Below are positions 50,070-63,966 of a DNA stretch of 64,000 bases, piece after piece. Both the position numbers and the translations under genes were made by a program. Source of the stretch: Trogon surrucura (lineage: Eukaryota > Chordata > Aves > Trogoniformes > Trogonidae); the NCBI GenBank assembly GCA_020746105.1, contig CM036617.1:35431898-35495897 (forward strand), given 5' to 3'. The notes under the pieces were generated by a model. The model had not been told where the DNA came from. It searched no databases and saw only the letters and a program-made list of their open reading frames with translations. How positions within the stretch are numbered: the stretch's first letter is position 1; each line of letters begins with the position of its first letter.

Positions 50070-53000
50070 TTTTGGCAGTCATTTACTGAAAGTTGACATT
50101 TTCAATTCCTAAATTGCAGAAGACTAAGTATTTTTGCTAGAGCAAGCTGGTAAGTTATCAATGGTTAATATCAATGGCCTTAAATATAGATTTGAATTTT
50201 CTGTACTCTTAGAAGAAGAAAGGTTAATTCCTATTCTCTTTTTAGTGTAAAATAGGGTCAGTCCTTTCTTGCTCTTAGTTACATCAGCCAGTATCATAAA
50301 TAAATCACAAGAGTTGGTCTTGTGAAAGTCACTCGGCTTTTTTAAGGTAACTGTATAAATATTTATTAGATTTGTACTGCACGCAAACATAGTGGAGGAA
50401 AAAGGTGAAAGTGGTTACTTACTATATAAATAACTGCAAGTACACGCAAGATCATACAGTGCAGCTAAGCCTTATAACAAGCCATTGTGCCGTGATTTGT
50501 TCTTATTCAGCTATGTTGATTCACTGACTTTTTATTTTACTCCCACAGATTCTATTTTTGATGTATAATAACATATATTACAATATATATTATTTTTACA
50601 CACATAGGGGTCCCAAATGCAGTCGATAGCATTGTTGCATGCCAAGAGAACACACGCAGGAAAAGACAGAAGTCTTGAAGTTGGCAAGGCTAGATGAGCT
50701 ACAGGCCACTCATTCGTTTCTCTCCAACCTTTTTTTCCCCAAGTTTCCTCAGTTTTTTTGCGAGCACTAAGTTGCAAAGTCAATACCAGCCTTCCTCCGA
50801 TCTGCGTACAGGCGGCATTTGTGCTAAAATCAAAAGAAGTATTGTTAAGGGCTTGCCCAGACTTGAAAGCTGATGCAGATTATGGGAGTGTTTGATGCTA
50901 AAGCATAATAGCCGGTCCATAACCCAATGTGCAGTCACTCTTACCCCCAAGCAAAAGCATCACTTTCCTGTTTTGCTTAATCCCCAGCTAAAGAACTTCT
51001 CCTTTGCTGTCAGGATGATTCATTAAATCAACAGCTATGTCTGAAACAGTTCTTCAACAGAGCAAATTTCAGCTCTGGCATCCCAAGAAAAGCACAGAAA
51101 GAAAGAAAAAAATAAGGTCAGAATGGGGCAAGACATCTCATGGCAAAACCAGGGTGGACAAGTGAGGACAGCATCATCTTGAGCGGTTACTGCTAAATCT
51201 GACAAAATTAAAGAACACAGAACGTATCTGCCACGTTTACTCTCCCTGTGAAGAAGAGGAGGTTACTTTTAAACAAGAATTTCAACTGTCTGGTTAAATA
51301 CAATGTCATGTTGCTTTATCTGAATAATTTTACCATTTATAGGAATATAAATCAATTAATATTATTTAATATAATACTACCACTGTAATACCTAAGGGCT
51401 TCATTCATTAGTTAATACCCTTTTTCAGCCAGATGAGGCTGAGCAGTTTGTGCTGCCACAACTATGTTGGTAACTACAATGTCTGTGTTAAACAGGCTTA
51501 AAACAACAATAATCAAAGGAGATTAGAAAAGCTATTCTTGTTCCTACTTCGTGTGTTTGCTAAATCTTTTACAAAACAGTTGCTTTAATTGTAAAATACG
51601 ATAAAGAGTCGATTCTTCCCCTTTGTAAAGCTCTCCGCAGTGCAGCAGAGAAAGACATTGCAAAACAATAGTAAAACATTAAAACGCAATCTAAAAAAAA
51701 ACCAGTGTTACAAGAACATGACAAGTATTGAAAATTCCTCAGAACCATTTGAAGTATTTCTGCTTTTTCATTCGCAACAGTCGAAGGTCACAGTCAGTAA
51801 AAGAAAGTAAGAAGAATAGTGTATTTTTAGGTTGAGCTGCTGATAAGTAGAAAACTTAACTGACTTGCGTAAGGTCACGGTGAGTCAGCACCAACAGAAC
51901 AGTGAATTGAAATCCTAATCCCATTCTCAAACTACTGGATTGACTCATTTCCCAGTAACATCGAGTTGCTCTGCTTGTATTTTATGCAATATCCCGCTCA
52001 AACCGTGAAGTTGCTTCTGTAAATGGAATTTTTCATTTCTAAACCAACCAAGGAAACATTTCATTACTTTTTCATGAATTTCTGTGATCTCACTTCCCAC
52101 ATGATATTGTATACACTTGCTCAATGCTAGGTAAGTGAGTCAAGTTGGGCATTCCAGATGACTGATCTAAAATAGTTGTCATGCATCTTCTTAGGAATGC
52201 ATTTCTTCAAAAAAAACCTGATCAAAAAATGAATAAGTTAAACCCCAGCCATCCTCATGTCTGTAAATTAATGCACATTATTCAGGAATCCGTTGCTCGG
52301 GCTTACAAAAAAAAACAAAACGTAATTTAAGATTTATTTTTTTTTCATACAAGATGACTTGACCATTTCAAAATGCCAAAAGGAGCTAATAAATGACGTG
52401 AAAGATCCTAAGAAAACTTGTTCTCCCAGTCTCATGTAAGGTTCCCTGCAGGAAAAAAGCACCTAAGAGTCTGAAAGGAAACCAGCTTAGCCTGGATCCA
52501 ATCACTGAAAGCTCCAGCATTATCTGCTGAAAAGAGGGCAGTGTCTCATTCTGCCTCCAATTGTTACAGACCACAGATCAAGAGTCTATGCAAATAAGAG
52601 CTTCCCTTCTGCATTTCATCTAAATCTGTAAAAACTTCATTCTGAGTAGTAAGGGCTACTTCCCCTGTCAATGTTAAAAGCTTTGAGGGAGTCAAGAGTG
52701 TCATAAATCCATTCCTGTCCAGCAGAAGTCACATAGCTCTCAGGGCTGGGTGAAGACAAATCCATTTGGTTGGCAGGTACCCAAAGGATGTGCTCAGCCA
52801 GGTTGAGGGAGAACCCAAAACTTGACTCTGAAGGGTGCTGGGGAGTCAGACAGTCGTCTTCTGGCATTACCTCAAATACTGGCATTTGCCAGCCACGCTC
52901 CAATTTCAAAACTCTCTTTCATCTCTTCATTCACGAATGAACCAAAAGGGAAGGATGAAGAACTCGGTTGTCAGTATATTAACTGCTGCATAAAGGAAAT

Positions 53001-54470
53001 AGTTGAATTTCTTATCATTCTTTTGCAATTTCCTCATATTTCCCAAGGCTGCAGCAGCAGCCTTGTCAGTCACATGTCAGTCACATTATGGCAAGTAGAA
53101 AGATGTGAAATTCTGACCATAGATAGTAATCACACAAAGATGTCTTAACCTGTACATTACATTCCTAGAGCAAAAACTAGATGCATGATATACCTGGTTG
53201 TGTTAAGTAGTCTGGAGGCTATAAAATGGTTAGTTCACTGTTTAAAGAGCATCCTCACGAACGTGAAGCCCTCTAAAATACCTGAAATGCTATAATGACA
53301 CAATTAATATATTGTATTTATTTAATTTCTGTAATATTTTTTTAAAAAAAACATAAAGCATGTGAGAAAGTTCTAAAATATGAAAAGAAAAAAAGGTAGA
53401 GAACACAAAATTTGGAATAGAGAAAAGCAGACAGTGGTTATGAGGTCACTGGACGCCCTTCCTACATGTCACCTCTTTGCTTCTCTACAGCTGCCAATGT
53501 GAAACTGTCACCAATTGCACAAGAGCTGGAAAATTAGCTGTTATGGGTCACTCCTTGAAAAAGGCTATGAATTCATGGGTTCTGTGGCAGAGAACATTCA
53601 AAGTCTACAAGAAAGAAGAGGAAATGAGGAAAAATCTGGTTACAGCTTCCACTGAAGTTTTTAAGACAGCAATTTCAAAAATATTTCATTTTAGTTCAAT
53701 CAGGAAGTGGCAGCGCTGTAACGGCACACATGTCTGTGTGACAACAGGGGTTCACAGATGCTGTGAAAGTCAGGCAGATAGATTAGCAAACAATTTTTGC
53801 CACCATAAGTGACATCAGTTGTCTGAAGAACTATAAACTGTACTGGGAAAGGATTCTTAAGAAAGCTCTTGGTGTTTTTCGATATAGTTTGTTTAGATTG
53901 CTGATGAAAAAAGTAAAGAGTAATCATACTCGGACCCTACACTCACAATGACACAAGTTTCTCTGGAGTTTCACGGATCCCAGACTTCTGCAGATGCACT
54001 GACACTGGCTGAATGAATTTCGCAAGAGCACTTGTCTAACGCTAACTCTGAAGAAATCCAAATAGGTTTTCTGAACTGTCAAAGTTGGCAAATTAATGTC
54101 AAATCTATGTTAAAGAGATTATCAGACTGCACGTTCCACATAACTGTAAAGCTGGACAGAACAAATGGTTTCAGCTAGTTGGAGTTAGCATCCAAATTCA
54201 AGACCTTTACGTTCCATCTTCAGGAGAACAACTCCAATATCAGGTGTCCACAGATCTTAAAAAAATGCCACGTTCTCAATGCAGGAACATGCAAATAACA
54301 AACTCCATAAAATGCTCATCCAGACTGCGCTCTTCCATACCGACTTCTGACACAGAGACAGAAAATATTTCTGAATTAAAGACTACATTATTTAATACAG
54401 TGGTAAAAGCACTCCTCTTGCTTAGAAAATATGTATTTATTTAAAAAAATTAAAGTGGCTCAGAGCACAT
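50070..54470. other. Intron 1 continued, with one odd open frame
   Basis: AT-rich unique sequence. The minus-strand frame at 52637-52909 (90 codons) has a protein-like composition, but I recognise no family. A T run at 52336-52345 lies to its left. Nothing else stands out. Confidence 0.5.
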
Positions 54471-54676
54471 AATCATAGAATCATAGAATCATAGAATCAT
54501 AGAATGGCCTGGGCTGGAAGGGACCTCAGAGATCATTTTAATCCAACCTCCCTGTTGTGAGCAGGGATGCCACCTCTCGACTAGGTCAGGCAACACATGT
54601 GAGAACCGAACGGGAATCGAACCCGTGACCTTGGTGTTTCAAGCAGCATGCTCAACCCACTGAGCTAAACCGGCCC
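54471..54676 (-). mobile_element. SINE: tRNA-Ile-like head plus CR1 tail (TguSINE type)
   Basis: Reading on the minus strand from 54676: a 75-bp tRNA-like head beginning GGGCCGGTTTAGCTCAG, with a Pol III A box (TAGCTCAGTGGG, 54656-54667) and B box (GGTTCGATTCC, 54613-54623). Acceptor, D and T arms can still pair (G-U included), and AGGTC between the arms matches tRNA-Ile. A CR1-derived body follows (GGAGGTTGGATTAAAATGATC, GGTCCCTTCCAGCCCAGGCC), then four repeats of ATTCTATG at the left end. This design, copied by CR1 machinery, is known from passerine birds. Target duplications were not found. Same sense as DGKH. Confidence 0.9.
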
Positions 54677-57168
54677 AGTAAACTGAGTATTGATGTGATT
54701 ACATTATTCATTGATTGGGCAGGTGCAGTTTAGAAACAAGTCTAAAAAAAATACATATTTCCAATTATTTATCTTGGGTGGGTTGGTTTGCTGTTGGTTT
54801 TTTTTTTAGAAAACCAAGACTGAGACCAAGATTTCCAGATTCAAAAACCCTCCCCATTAATTCCCTAAGTAACCTTGGAAAGCTTTTTAACACCTTTCAG
54901 CACCCGAGTTTCCCACGATACGAAGTGCGGACAATGCGTTTGCCAGCAGTGAAGGCGACGAACTCCTTATTTAGCCTTTGTACACAGTTTCATCTCCACG
55001 TGTTTAATAGCGTGTCAGGTTCTTTTCAACGCATCCTGCAATGGATATAAGCCAAACGATCGTAACTTGTAGAGAAAGCGCTACTTCTTGTTTATTAGAA
55101 GATCCAGCTTTACAGTCATGACCTCCAGAAACACAAGTATTATCTTCATGCCTTCTCCTTCCGTGTCTTTCTAACACAGAACAATAACAACTCTTTAAAA
55201 ATGGATGTTAAGATCCACAGCCTACGAAAACGTGCATTATCCATTGCTGGTTTAAAATACTCATGTTCAAACGTTCTGAAAGTGGGACTATTCATTCCAT
55301 AAGACTGGCCTGTTTCACAAAGTCTAATGGATCCATTTCAGAAAGAGAAAACAATCTGAAAACATTATGAGAAGTGGAGGGGTTTTTTAACTGAAATGTA
55401 ATAATTTCAGAAGGATGTAGAGGTGTGATACAGTGATCACAGTGTAATTTTAACATCTCACTTGTGCAAAATCCCCATATTCCAGCACATCTAAAGAAAC
55501 AGGGTTTTGCACAGTATTTCTCCTCTTGTTTCTCAGGTAGCCCAATATAATATATCCCTGGTCTAGGTAAGGCTAGTTAATAAAAGCCTTCAAGCATGTA
55601 AAGAACAAGTTTTTCTTCACTGATGTGTCATGTCTCTAATTGTGGAACATACGAATCAGGTCCTGCTGTCAGAAATTTACATCTCCATCCACACAGGAAA
55701 ATTTGAGGTGCAACTGCTCTTTTCTAAATCCCTTCCTTCAGCTCTGCTTGATCCAGAATAGGCCCAGATTTAGCTTTTGCTGCTGAAATACTATATTCTC
55801 AGGTTATCCACCTTCCCTCTCTGCAACTACGCAGCATGCTGATTGCAAGGGAAGGGCAGAAGACAAATCCGAGTACATCCTTTCTTGTGGAGGACTTCAT
55901 ACGAAGTTTGCTGAAAGTATTTTTCCACAAGGAAGGCAAGAATAAGGAAGAACTACATTTGCAGCAACATCACTTTCTCAAATAATTACATTACTCCTAA
56001 CAATAATGTGGAACAGCAGGTCCCTAACAGTGATTATGCAAATTTTATAAAATTATGTGGCGATGGCACTTCAGGAACCTAAAGACAGATCTTATAGGTG
56101 CCTTTAAATTCAAGCCACACTGCAATGCAAAAGACACTCCATAACCACACTCATTGAGTCCTCTCCCGTTGCCTTAGAAAACAGAAAAATAGATGCAAGT
56201 AGTTCCTCTCCTCATGCAAAAACTAACACAAAACCACTCCCTGCTTTACAAACATTTTTTTTGCTGATTAGTTCAGCCAGAGCACACCCAAACTGCAGCC
56301 ACGCTCTCCCCGGCAGCATGACCTCTCACAACCTTCCTGGTAGGCTTATGCAACCAGGAAACCAGAAGCAATTCTGTGTAACTTGGCTAAATTCAACCCA
56401 TCAGGTCATTTTAAATTAAAAACAAATAACCGTCCCCAAATTTAGAATCAGCAGGAAAAAGTTATTTGGAAAATGAGTATAAAAGCACATTGAAAATTCT
56501 CAAGGCTGACCTTTCTTCTTATTTTTTCAGTTAAATTCACAAAAAGTGTTTTACTTGAAGTAATTGTCCTTTCCAGTTGTCAAATTAGAATTCAGTAACC
56601 TGTTAAAAATGGAAGAGTCTGGACACTAGGTGTGCATTTCTGTCACAATTTCAAATTAAACTTTCACCCCACGGTTGCGTTAATCACGTGCTTTATGCCA
56701 AATTATCACTTCAATAAATCTTCAGAAATGGCGTTTCGTTGGCTTTACTTCAACTTAACAATATCCTTCATCAGAAGACCATTTAAAATTTAATCTTACA
56801 ACAGCTTCCTAAGAAAATACAATCTTTTTGAATGATATGATTTACATCCAGACTAGAAGGCTTAAGTAAAGTTCTTACGTACACATGAGGTGAACATAGT
56901 TTCCAGCGTTGGTGAACAACGGTTTTCTTATGGATACCTTAGTGTGAGCTCATGAGCACCATAATGCTTATAAAAATCTTCTACACTGCAAGTGTATCGA
57001 CATACAAAGAAGCCACATCTTCCCCTCTGCAGGTGACATTGGGAGACCAGTTTTTCTCTATCATGCTGAAAGAATGTCTTTTCTTTGTGGCACCCGTCTT
57101 CATCTGAGATCAGCAGGTTCAAACGATCCAATGAGAAAGCCTGACTGGGACCAAAAATGCCACCTGCA

Positions 57169-57250
57169 GACAACTTCATGGGAAATTTGAGGAACTGCCT
57201 GGAAGTTTGAGGAACTTGTAGACAGCTTCATGGGAAGCTTGAGGGACTGC
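57169..57250. repeat. Imperfect direct repeat, period 52 bp
   Basis: Two 30-bp units, starting GACAACTTCATGGGAAATTT and GACAGCTTCATGGGAAGCTT, each ending in GAGG(A/G)ACTGC. Between them is a partial third copy of the second half (GGAAGTTTGAGGAACTTG). No family recognised. Confidence 0.8.
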
Positions 57251-58916
57251 ACACCATGTGCACGTTACTGGTACAAAAAGCAGGGAAATTATGTTTATAG
57301 GGAAGAGACGAAGGCAAAAATAAGAGCTAGAACATTACTCATTATGTGACACACATCGATCACTCTTCCAGAAAGGCAGATGAACAGCAAGTTTTCTACA
57401 CAGCCTGAGAGGGGGAGAATGAAAAGAAAGGCCATCATCTAATTAGTTCTAGCTAAGGGATCTTACCACAGCAAGAGATAAGAACTCTAGCAGTTAAACA
57501 GCGAAATTTTGCTATATTTTGCTAAAAATAGCAGCTCATCTGAAGCACTGGACAGCCGAAAAATGAAAGTGTACTTTTCTTTTAAGTGGAGGTGACTCCA
57601 GATACAAGAAGCTTGGCCTCGCCACAGTCTGATTTACTTTCTGTCTCCATCTACTGGTATGTCACAGTGCCATGTTAGATACCTCAATATTTTAAAAGTC
57701 GGTTAAAATGTCTTTAAAATGTAATAGGCTGGTGCAGCTTCCATTAGCATCAGCAGAATTAGAGCTGAAAGATTATGGCGAAAAAAAAAAGAAATCCATT
57801 AAAAGTTTCACCTCTACAACCACATTCAACATCGCTTCAAACAGTCAGCGATGGATGCCTGGAGCTGAAACACAGAGTCTCCAAATGGTTCGTTTTTATC
57901 CCCTTTAAGTAATGATTTACTTTAAAAAGAGTAATGAACGTGATTTCCTTTGGCCTTAAGAAGAGCTTTCACTTTTGCCATCACTTCTAGTCTACTCTTA
58001 TTTTCTCATATAGCTAAAAATGATTTAAAGAAAATCCCCAAGTTTATACACTGAATCAGCAAATAATAACAAAACTGAAACTTTCATACACACATACGAA
58101 ATAATTGTTTGAAGAGTGACTACAAAGCAGCACCGCTCGCCACTTTACTGTTACTTTAGTACTCAAAGATGAACAGAAATCCCTGGCTGGTCCCCAAATT
58201 ACTCTGTATTCCCATTCAAGCTTTGCAAGATAAAACCCATGGCATAAACCTATTCATAAGCAAGTTCCTGAAAATGTTAAACTGACCTTAGACTCACTGC
58301 AGCCAAATTTATCAACCACCTTTATTTGTTATGACCACATTTATCATACCAGGTTATGGGAGGACAATACAGCAGGAAAAAAAAGGAAAAAGAAATCAAT
58401 AAACTCAATAGATACACATTAATATATCCAAGGAAGCCACTGGAAGGGATGCCAGCTTGCCATAAGCAACTCTGAAGTTACTAAAAATAATGTCTTCCTC
58501 TGGAAAAATTGATTTTCATTTACAAGCCAGTCATTGCAGTTTTGCATCAATTCAATTATTTCACTACGAATTACTGGAAGACGATATAGAACAATAATTA
58601 TTTGGAAACAGATAGGAAGCTAGGTAATTTGTGTTTCATACAGTGAAATAATTGCAAATTAATAATATAATTTATCAAAATTTGCCTTATCTGTATTCAG
58701 CTTCTTGTCAGGGTGTCAAGTTTGGTTCAATAGGCTTCATATTAAAACAAAACCGCACAGAGGAAAGGCTTTTAAAAGGGCCCTGTTCTTTAATTAAAAG
58801 AAAAAAATATGTTCAATATAATTATGCATATTCATTTCTAATCTTGCTGCTTAATAAAAAAAATTAACAATATATCAACTTTGTGTTCCTAGGAGACAAA
58901 TAAAGCATTCATTTTT

Positions 58917-58974
58917 GTTTTGAAGAGAAATGGGATATTTTATTTTAATATCCCGTTTCAGTTTCTCTTCAAAC
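58917..58974. repeat. Imperfect inverted repeat (hairpin)
   Basis: The left arm GTTTTGAAGAGAAATGGGATAT pairs with the right arm ATATCCCGTTTCAGTTTCTC plus TTCAAAC around a 9-base AT loop. An extra seven or so bases bulge on the right arm. About 20 base pairs in all. It could be a decayed small inverted-repeat transposon or a chance hairpin. Confidence 0.75.
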
Positions 58975-61900
58975 ACCCGACAAATGGTTGGCGAAGCCTT
59001 TTGAAAGGCTGAAGACAATTAGTTGAACATACACTTCTCAATGCACATGCCAGGGCCAGAGAGGGAGGGATGCGAAAAACTCGATTCTTCTGTCACTCAA
59101 CGGTATTTTTCAACAAACTGAGACAGGACGCAGTCTTGTTTTAAGATCTCAACCAACTGCTCAGTTGGCGAGACAAGATTTACCAAACCATGAGCTTGCT
59201 CAACAGCCAGCACACGATTCGGCTGCCCACTTTGCCATCCAGACCCGGCTCACTCAAGCAGTGATGAGCCCTTCTCTGACCACAAGAAAGTATTTATGTT
59301 CAGAGAAGAAAATATTTCTTGGTTGCCTCCATCCCCTCCCAGCACCTCTGCAAAGGCATACACTAAGGCAGGGACGCTGCTGGTGGCCACCTCCGCCTCA
59401 CGTCCCAGTTTCTGACCCAAGCATCAAAGGGAAAGGCTTCTGAGGGCTGAATACCCTCCTTGCAAATCAGAGGTTGGAATTGAAAGCCAGGCAAAACCAC
59501 TTCTTTTCGTCCAGCAGAAGTCATTTTCCTGAAATTTTGCAATGCAAATTTCTTATTTCCATCCCTTCTACACCTGCAAGGAAATCTTTGCTGTACCACA
59601 TCGATAGGGTTTTCGATAGTCAAATTGGACAAGCAGTCGGCAACCCTCTTGCACGGTGATGAGAAACTCTAAAATTGCCTGTTGCTACCCTTGCCTAAAT
59701 TCAGAGGGCTGTGCTTAGCGTTAGCTCTCTGCCATAGAAAAGTTAACACAAAAAGAAGTGATTTTATCAATTCCTACCCGACTAAAACCCATACCTTTCA
59801 GTAGCTCCACAATGAAAATGTGTTACACCAAGACACCTGTAGAAGCCACGTAAGGTGAGGTTCTTCAAACCTGAGATTCCTTTTCTGCATATATACCCAA
59901 GAACATATCACATCCACATTTTTTCTCATTTATGTTTGCAATACCACAGTTACAAAGAGAAATAGCAGGTTCACTCTTCGTGCTCAAGCATCAGATTTTT
60001 GGTGGCTTGAGGGAAAAATGCAAAAATTTCCAAGTAGCTTCTAAAGAGATTCTCACAAGTAATAACCTTGGCAAACAAAGCCTTGTACTCGAGTACGCAT
60101 AATGACTCGGTAAAATTAATTACTTTCCTTTTTAACCCGTTAATCATCTGGTTTTCATTCTGGAGGAAGCCCAGAGTTTCATCTTCCTTTGTACTGCAAT
60201 GTTAAACCAAGAAAATTGCCAGTGGCAAAATAAACATCATAATGCTTCATGTAAGGTTTCCAAGATTCTGGTGGGAGCTCTGTACAGAAGTATTTCTGTA
60301 CTCCGGGTTACGACATTCTGTTATTTAAATATTAATAAAACAGTGATATAAACCACATTAGAAAAGAAAATAAATCTTTTCAATTAAGTTTATTTTTAGA
60401 ACAAGTCCTAGGATTCCGAATACAGCAGCATTTTCTGAACATAGTGTTTTTCCCTTAAGATTTCTCACTGGCAAGACTCCATAATCTACTCAGTTTGGTG
60501 GTGGGAGGTGAACTTTTGTGGAGAGAACAGAGGCAGTTTAAAGGGCACCTCAGAACATTTCTAAATGGACAGTCAACACACTCAATAGCTGCTACAAATA
60601 TTTGATGCAACAGAAATTGCAATTAAAAATAAAATATAGAATTTTTCATGGCATGAAGCATCAAGTTATAAGAAGTTTCTGCAAGGGCATTTAGTAAACT
60701 AAACTCCAAGGGATCCAACGAAGAATATTAGCTCGCAGCACAAATCTAATTTATTCAGTAGACTGATGAAATCTGGCCTCAACCAGTTTGCATTGTCACA
60801 TCTCTACATGGAAAAAAAATTAAAAATTCAGAAGATGTTATTTTTAGGGGAAAAAAATATTTCTTTAACATTTCTGGATAATAGCCAGCAGCACAGGGCT
60901 ATGTCAAGATGATGGAATAACCCAACCTTACATCTCTAAGCATCACGGTCACAGGAAACAGAGGCCAAGGCTAAAATGTGACCCGTTGTGGGAGGATTTA
61001 ATTAATCTCAGGCTTAAAGTGGAGCTGTTTCTTTCGCAAAAAATAAAATAAATAAATAAAATTAGAAAGACACAGATAATTAAGTACACAGGTCATACCA
61101 TAGCTGTTAAATAACCATAAAAAATACACTCACACTCTCCGTGCCACACTTCTGTGAGAGGGACGATGTGCGTCTCTTGAATGTACATACCCTCAACAGA
61201 TCAGTTAGAAGAGAGACGGAGCTCTGATCTTTGTTACTACAGAAGAGCAAACACCACCAGGACCACATCGCTCCATCCACAACCAACTGGCAAAGGCTCT
61301 ACCGTAGATTTCTTGGAAAAGGGAACTTTTCACCCCTATGAAAACAGCTGCTGAAACCTTAATTAATACCAAGCTTTTCAACAGAGGACCTGAAAGCGTT
61401 TGCCTATATGTATTTACAAATTTATTTAGCCCAGGATATGGCGGAGTAGGAACGCTGCTGTGAGGTTTGGAGAAAAACCAGAGTTTGTGCCTAGCGTAGG
61501 GTTAAAGAGGAAGGCTGGCAGGCAGGAACAGGAGGCAGCTGCCAAAGCCTCCACTTCTCCACTTCACGAAAACCATTCCTCCTCTCCAGCCCTGAGGCTC
61601 CCTGCGCCCTGTTAACCAAAGGTGCACACACAGGCAGGCACGAACAGAACGTGGCTCCATAAAGGGAATCATAAATACTGTGCTCCCAAAGAATGCCCAG
61701 TATGTGTAAATACTCCAAAATAAACACTATCTGCCACTAGCAATAGAAAGAGGTTCCCTAGCAAGCTAAACTGTGTCACTGTTAAGGGTCAAGCAGGCAA
61801 AATGCCAGAGGTAAAGTGAAAAAAAAAGGCAAAATTTTTTTAGAAAAGAAAAATCTCCTCCCAAATCCCTAAACACATCGTAAGTCATATAATACTCATG

Positions 61901-63911
61901 ATTGACATTCACATAATTATAACTTCTAATTAAACTGATGTGTCAAGGTTTCCTTTCTCAAGTGATAAAATGGAAAAGTTACTGGTCCCAGTTACTGTGC
62001 ACTGGGAAATCCAACCACGAAAAACAGGCACAGTGGGACCTACTGGGAGAATTCAGTGTTTAAAATGGACCTTTACTTTTTGTGAGTGCACCAATAAAGG
62101 GGGGGTTGGGAGGTGAAAAAAGAGTGGAATTTTTGACACAAAGTACTTCGATAAAGAAATACACAGAAAAAAACTGAACAAAACAGAGTTTAACATTCAG
62201 GTACATCCCTGAGGACACTTCTCCCAGGAATTCTAGTTGCCCCATACAGACATATCTGGAAACATTACATCAGTAATCAGCCACTGTACTAACAAGAATC
62301 ACAATCCCGTTTAGCAAAGACCAAATAAAGGGATAAATGTCAAGAATGATCACAATAAAAGCTAGCTTTTCTTCTTAGTAACTATACAGTAGCAGCAGGA
62401 TACAGGCTACATACCTTACATGCATATATCTCTGTAAGGGGAAAGAAAACAGCAACAGATGTGATACTGGACTTCATCACGGGTCTGGAAGATAAGTGAA
62501 CAACTAACAAACATGGGGACATAGAAGAAAGAAGGAGAATTAATACCTTCTCAAAAAAAATGCCCGAAGGAAAGAGCAAAGTTCATATAATTATATTGCA
62601 AATAGTCCAAGTCTGGAACACACTTTGATACAAACCTCATGTACATATGCTTCCTTAATACGAGAACTTAAGTAAAACCGCTGCCTCTCAGCCATGAACA
62701 GAACTTCCAAGATACCCTTGTAAAAATTTTTCATGCAGTAACACTACAGAAAACATAAGGGAGGACCTGAGGACCTGGATCTTACACAAGACTTAATCTA
62801 CAGGTGAGTAATAGCCTGAACAAATGTCATTAAAAAAAAAATAAAAGGGGAGTGAGAGAAAAGAGAGAAGGATGCAAGTCCACTGTACAGGTCTGCACTA
62901 GCACCCATCCCAATGATGTCTGATTGCTTACCACAACACAAGAGCAATTAATGGGGACAAGCAAAATCAGCAGTTTCATGACAAAGTAGGGAACCATGCT
63001 GGAAGGCAAAGTGCTTATGTTACAAAAGTTTTATTTGGTTTTTGCTCTTTCCAGAATAGCAGGAGCACAACAGGTAAAGGGATAGATTTCTACATTTGTT
63101 GGAAGTGTACCTGCTGCCTTAGCGTGTCTATAAATACCACAAGTGATGCAGGTATTGTTTTGCACTTTTGGAGCTGCAGCGCCTGCTTCCAGTTCACTCC
63201 ATCAGTTAGCACAGGAGATAAATAAGGAGCACATCCCTACAAGTTTTAAATCCTCTTATCCTAAATACCACACATTTATAAAATCTATGTTCATTAAAGC
63301 ACATTGTCCAACACAAGTTTTCCTAAGTACCTTCCTTCTGCTCTTCTCATCTCCACTGAACGTGGAGACGGACATACAGAAGCAAACCCTTCTCAACAAA
63401 AACTGTGCTTGTAGGTGAAGAGTACCCAAAAAGTAAAATCTCTTTTCCCAATAAAACCAAAACCAAACCAAAGCATGATCCCAATAGCTGACAAGTATCC
63501 TCCACAGACATTTACGCTAATGGAGTAAGAAGCTATTTCCCTGGTTTGGGACAAAACAATTTCTGTGAAATATTTAAGCTCCAAAACACAACTGCAAAAA
63601 ACCCCATCACCTGGTTCTTCAAGCTCCTCAATTTCCAAAGAGTAAAATACTGTACAGGGAGCTAAAGATCTGCTTATACAAGTGTCCAGATTAGGCCTCA
63701 TTTTGGCAGCAGTGAGTCGTCCAGATGCTCGCTCACACAGAAAAGTCCTTGAGATTCTCATCTCAGAAGCAGGTATTGTCAGGTATATGAATATGTGCAA
63801 AACCTACACCATACCACCAGGAAAGAGGTTTTCCTAAAAGAGCCATCACAATCATTTCTATTGAGGAACATACAAAAGGGTTGATGGTCCAGAAGGTCAC
63901 AGTTTAAAGTG

Positions 63912-63966
63912 TTGGTCCATGATGCAAGAAACCTGTGATGCAAGGTTGGTCCATGATGCAAGAAAC
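63912..63966. repeat. Direct repeat, period 34 bp
   Basis: TTGGTCCATGATGCAAGAAAC occurs at 63912-63932 and again at 63946-63966, with a partial copy (GTGATGCAAGG) between. A small local duplication at the right edge of the window. Confidence 0.85.

Noticed and set aside
53477-53812. Plus-strand open frame of 111 codons
   Set aside because: No known domain, no supporting splice or promoter context, and composition like its flanks.
54601-54676. A tRNA gene with both Pol III boxes and pairing arms
   Set aside because: The sequence runs straight into a CR1-derived tail with ATTCTATG repeats, the D-arm spacing is off by one, and the anticodon loop is no longer that of Ile. It is the head of a SINE.
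56928-57179. Minus-strand frame of 83 codons with several cysteines
   Set aside because: Cysteine spacing fits no zinc-finger type I know, and its start falls in a local duplication.
63393-63800. Minus-strand open frame of 135 codons
   Set aside because: No recognisable family; hydrophobic runs come from AT-rich sequence, and another frame overlaps it. Likely chance.
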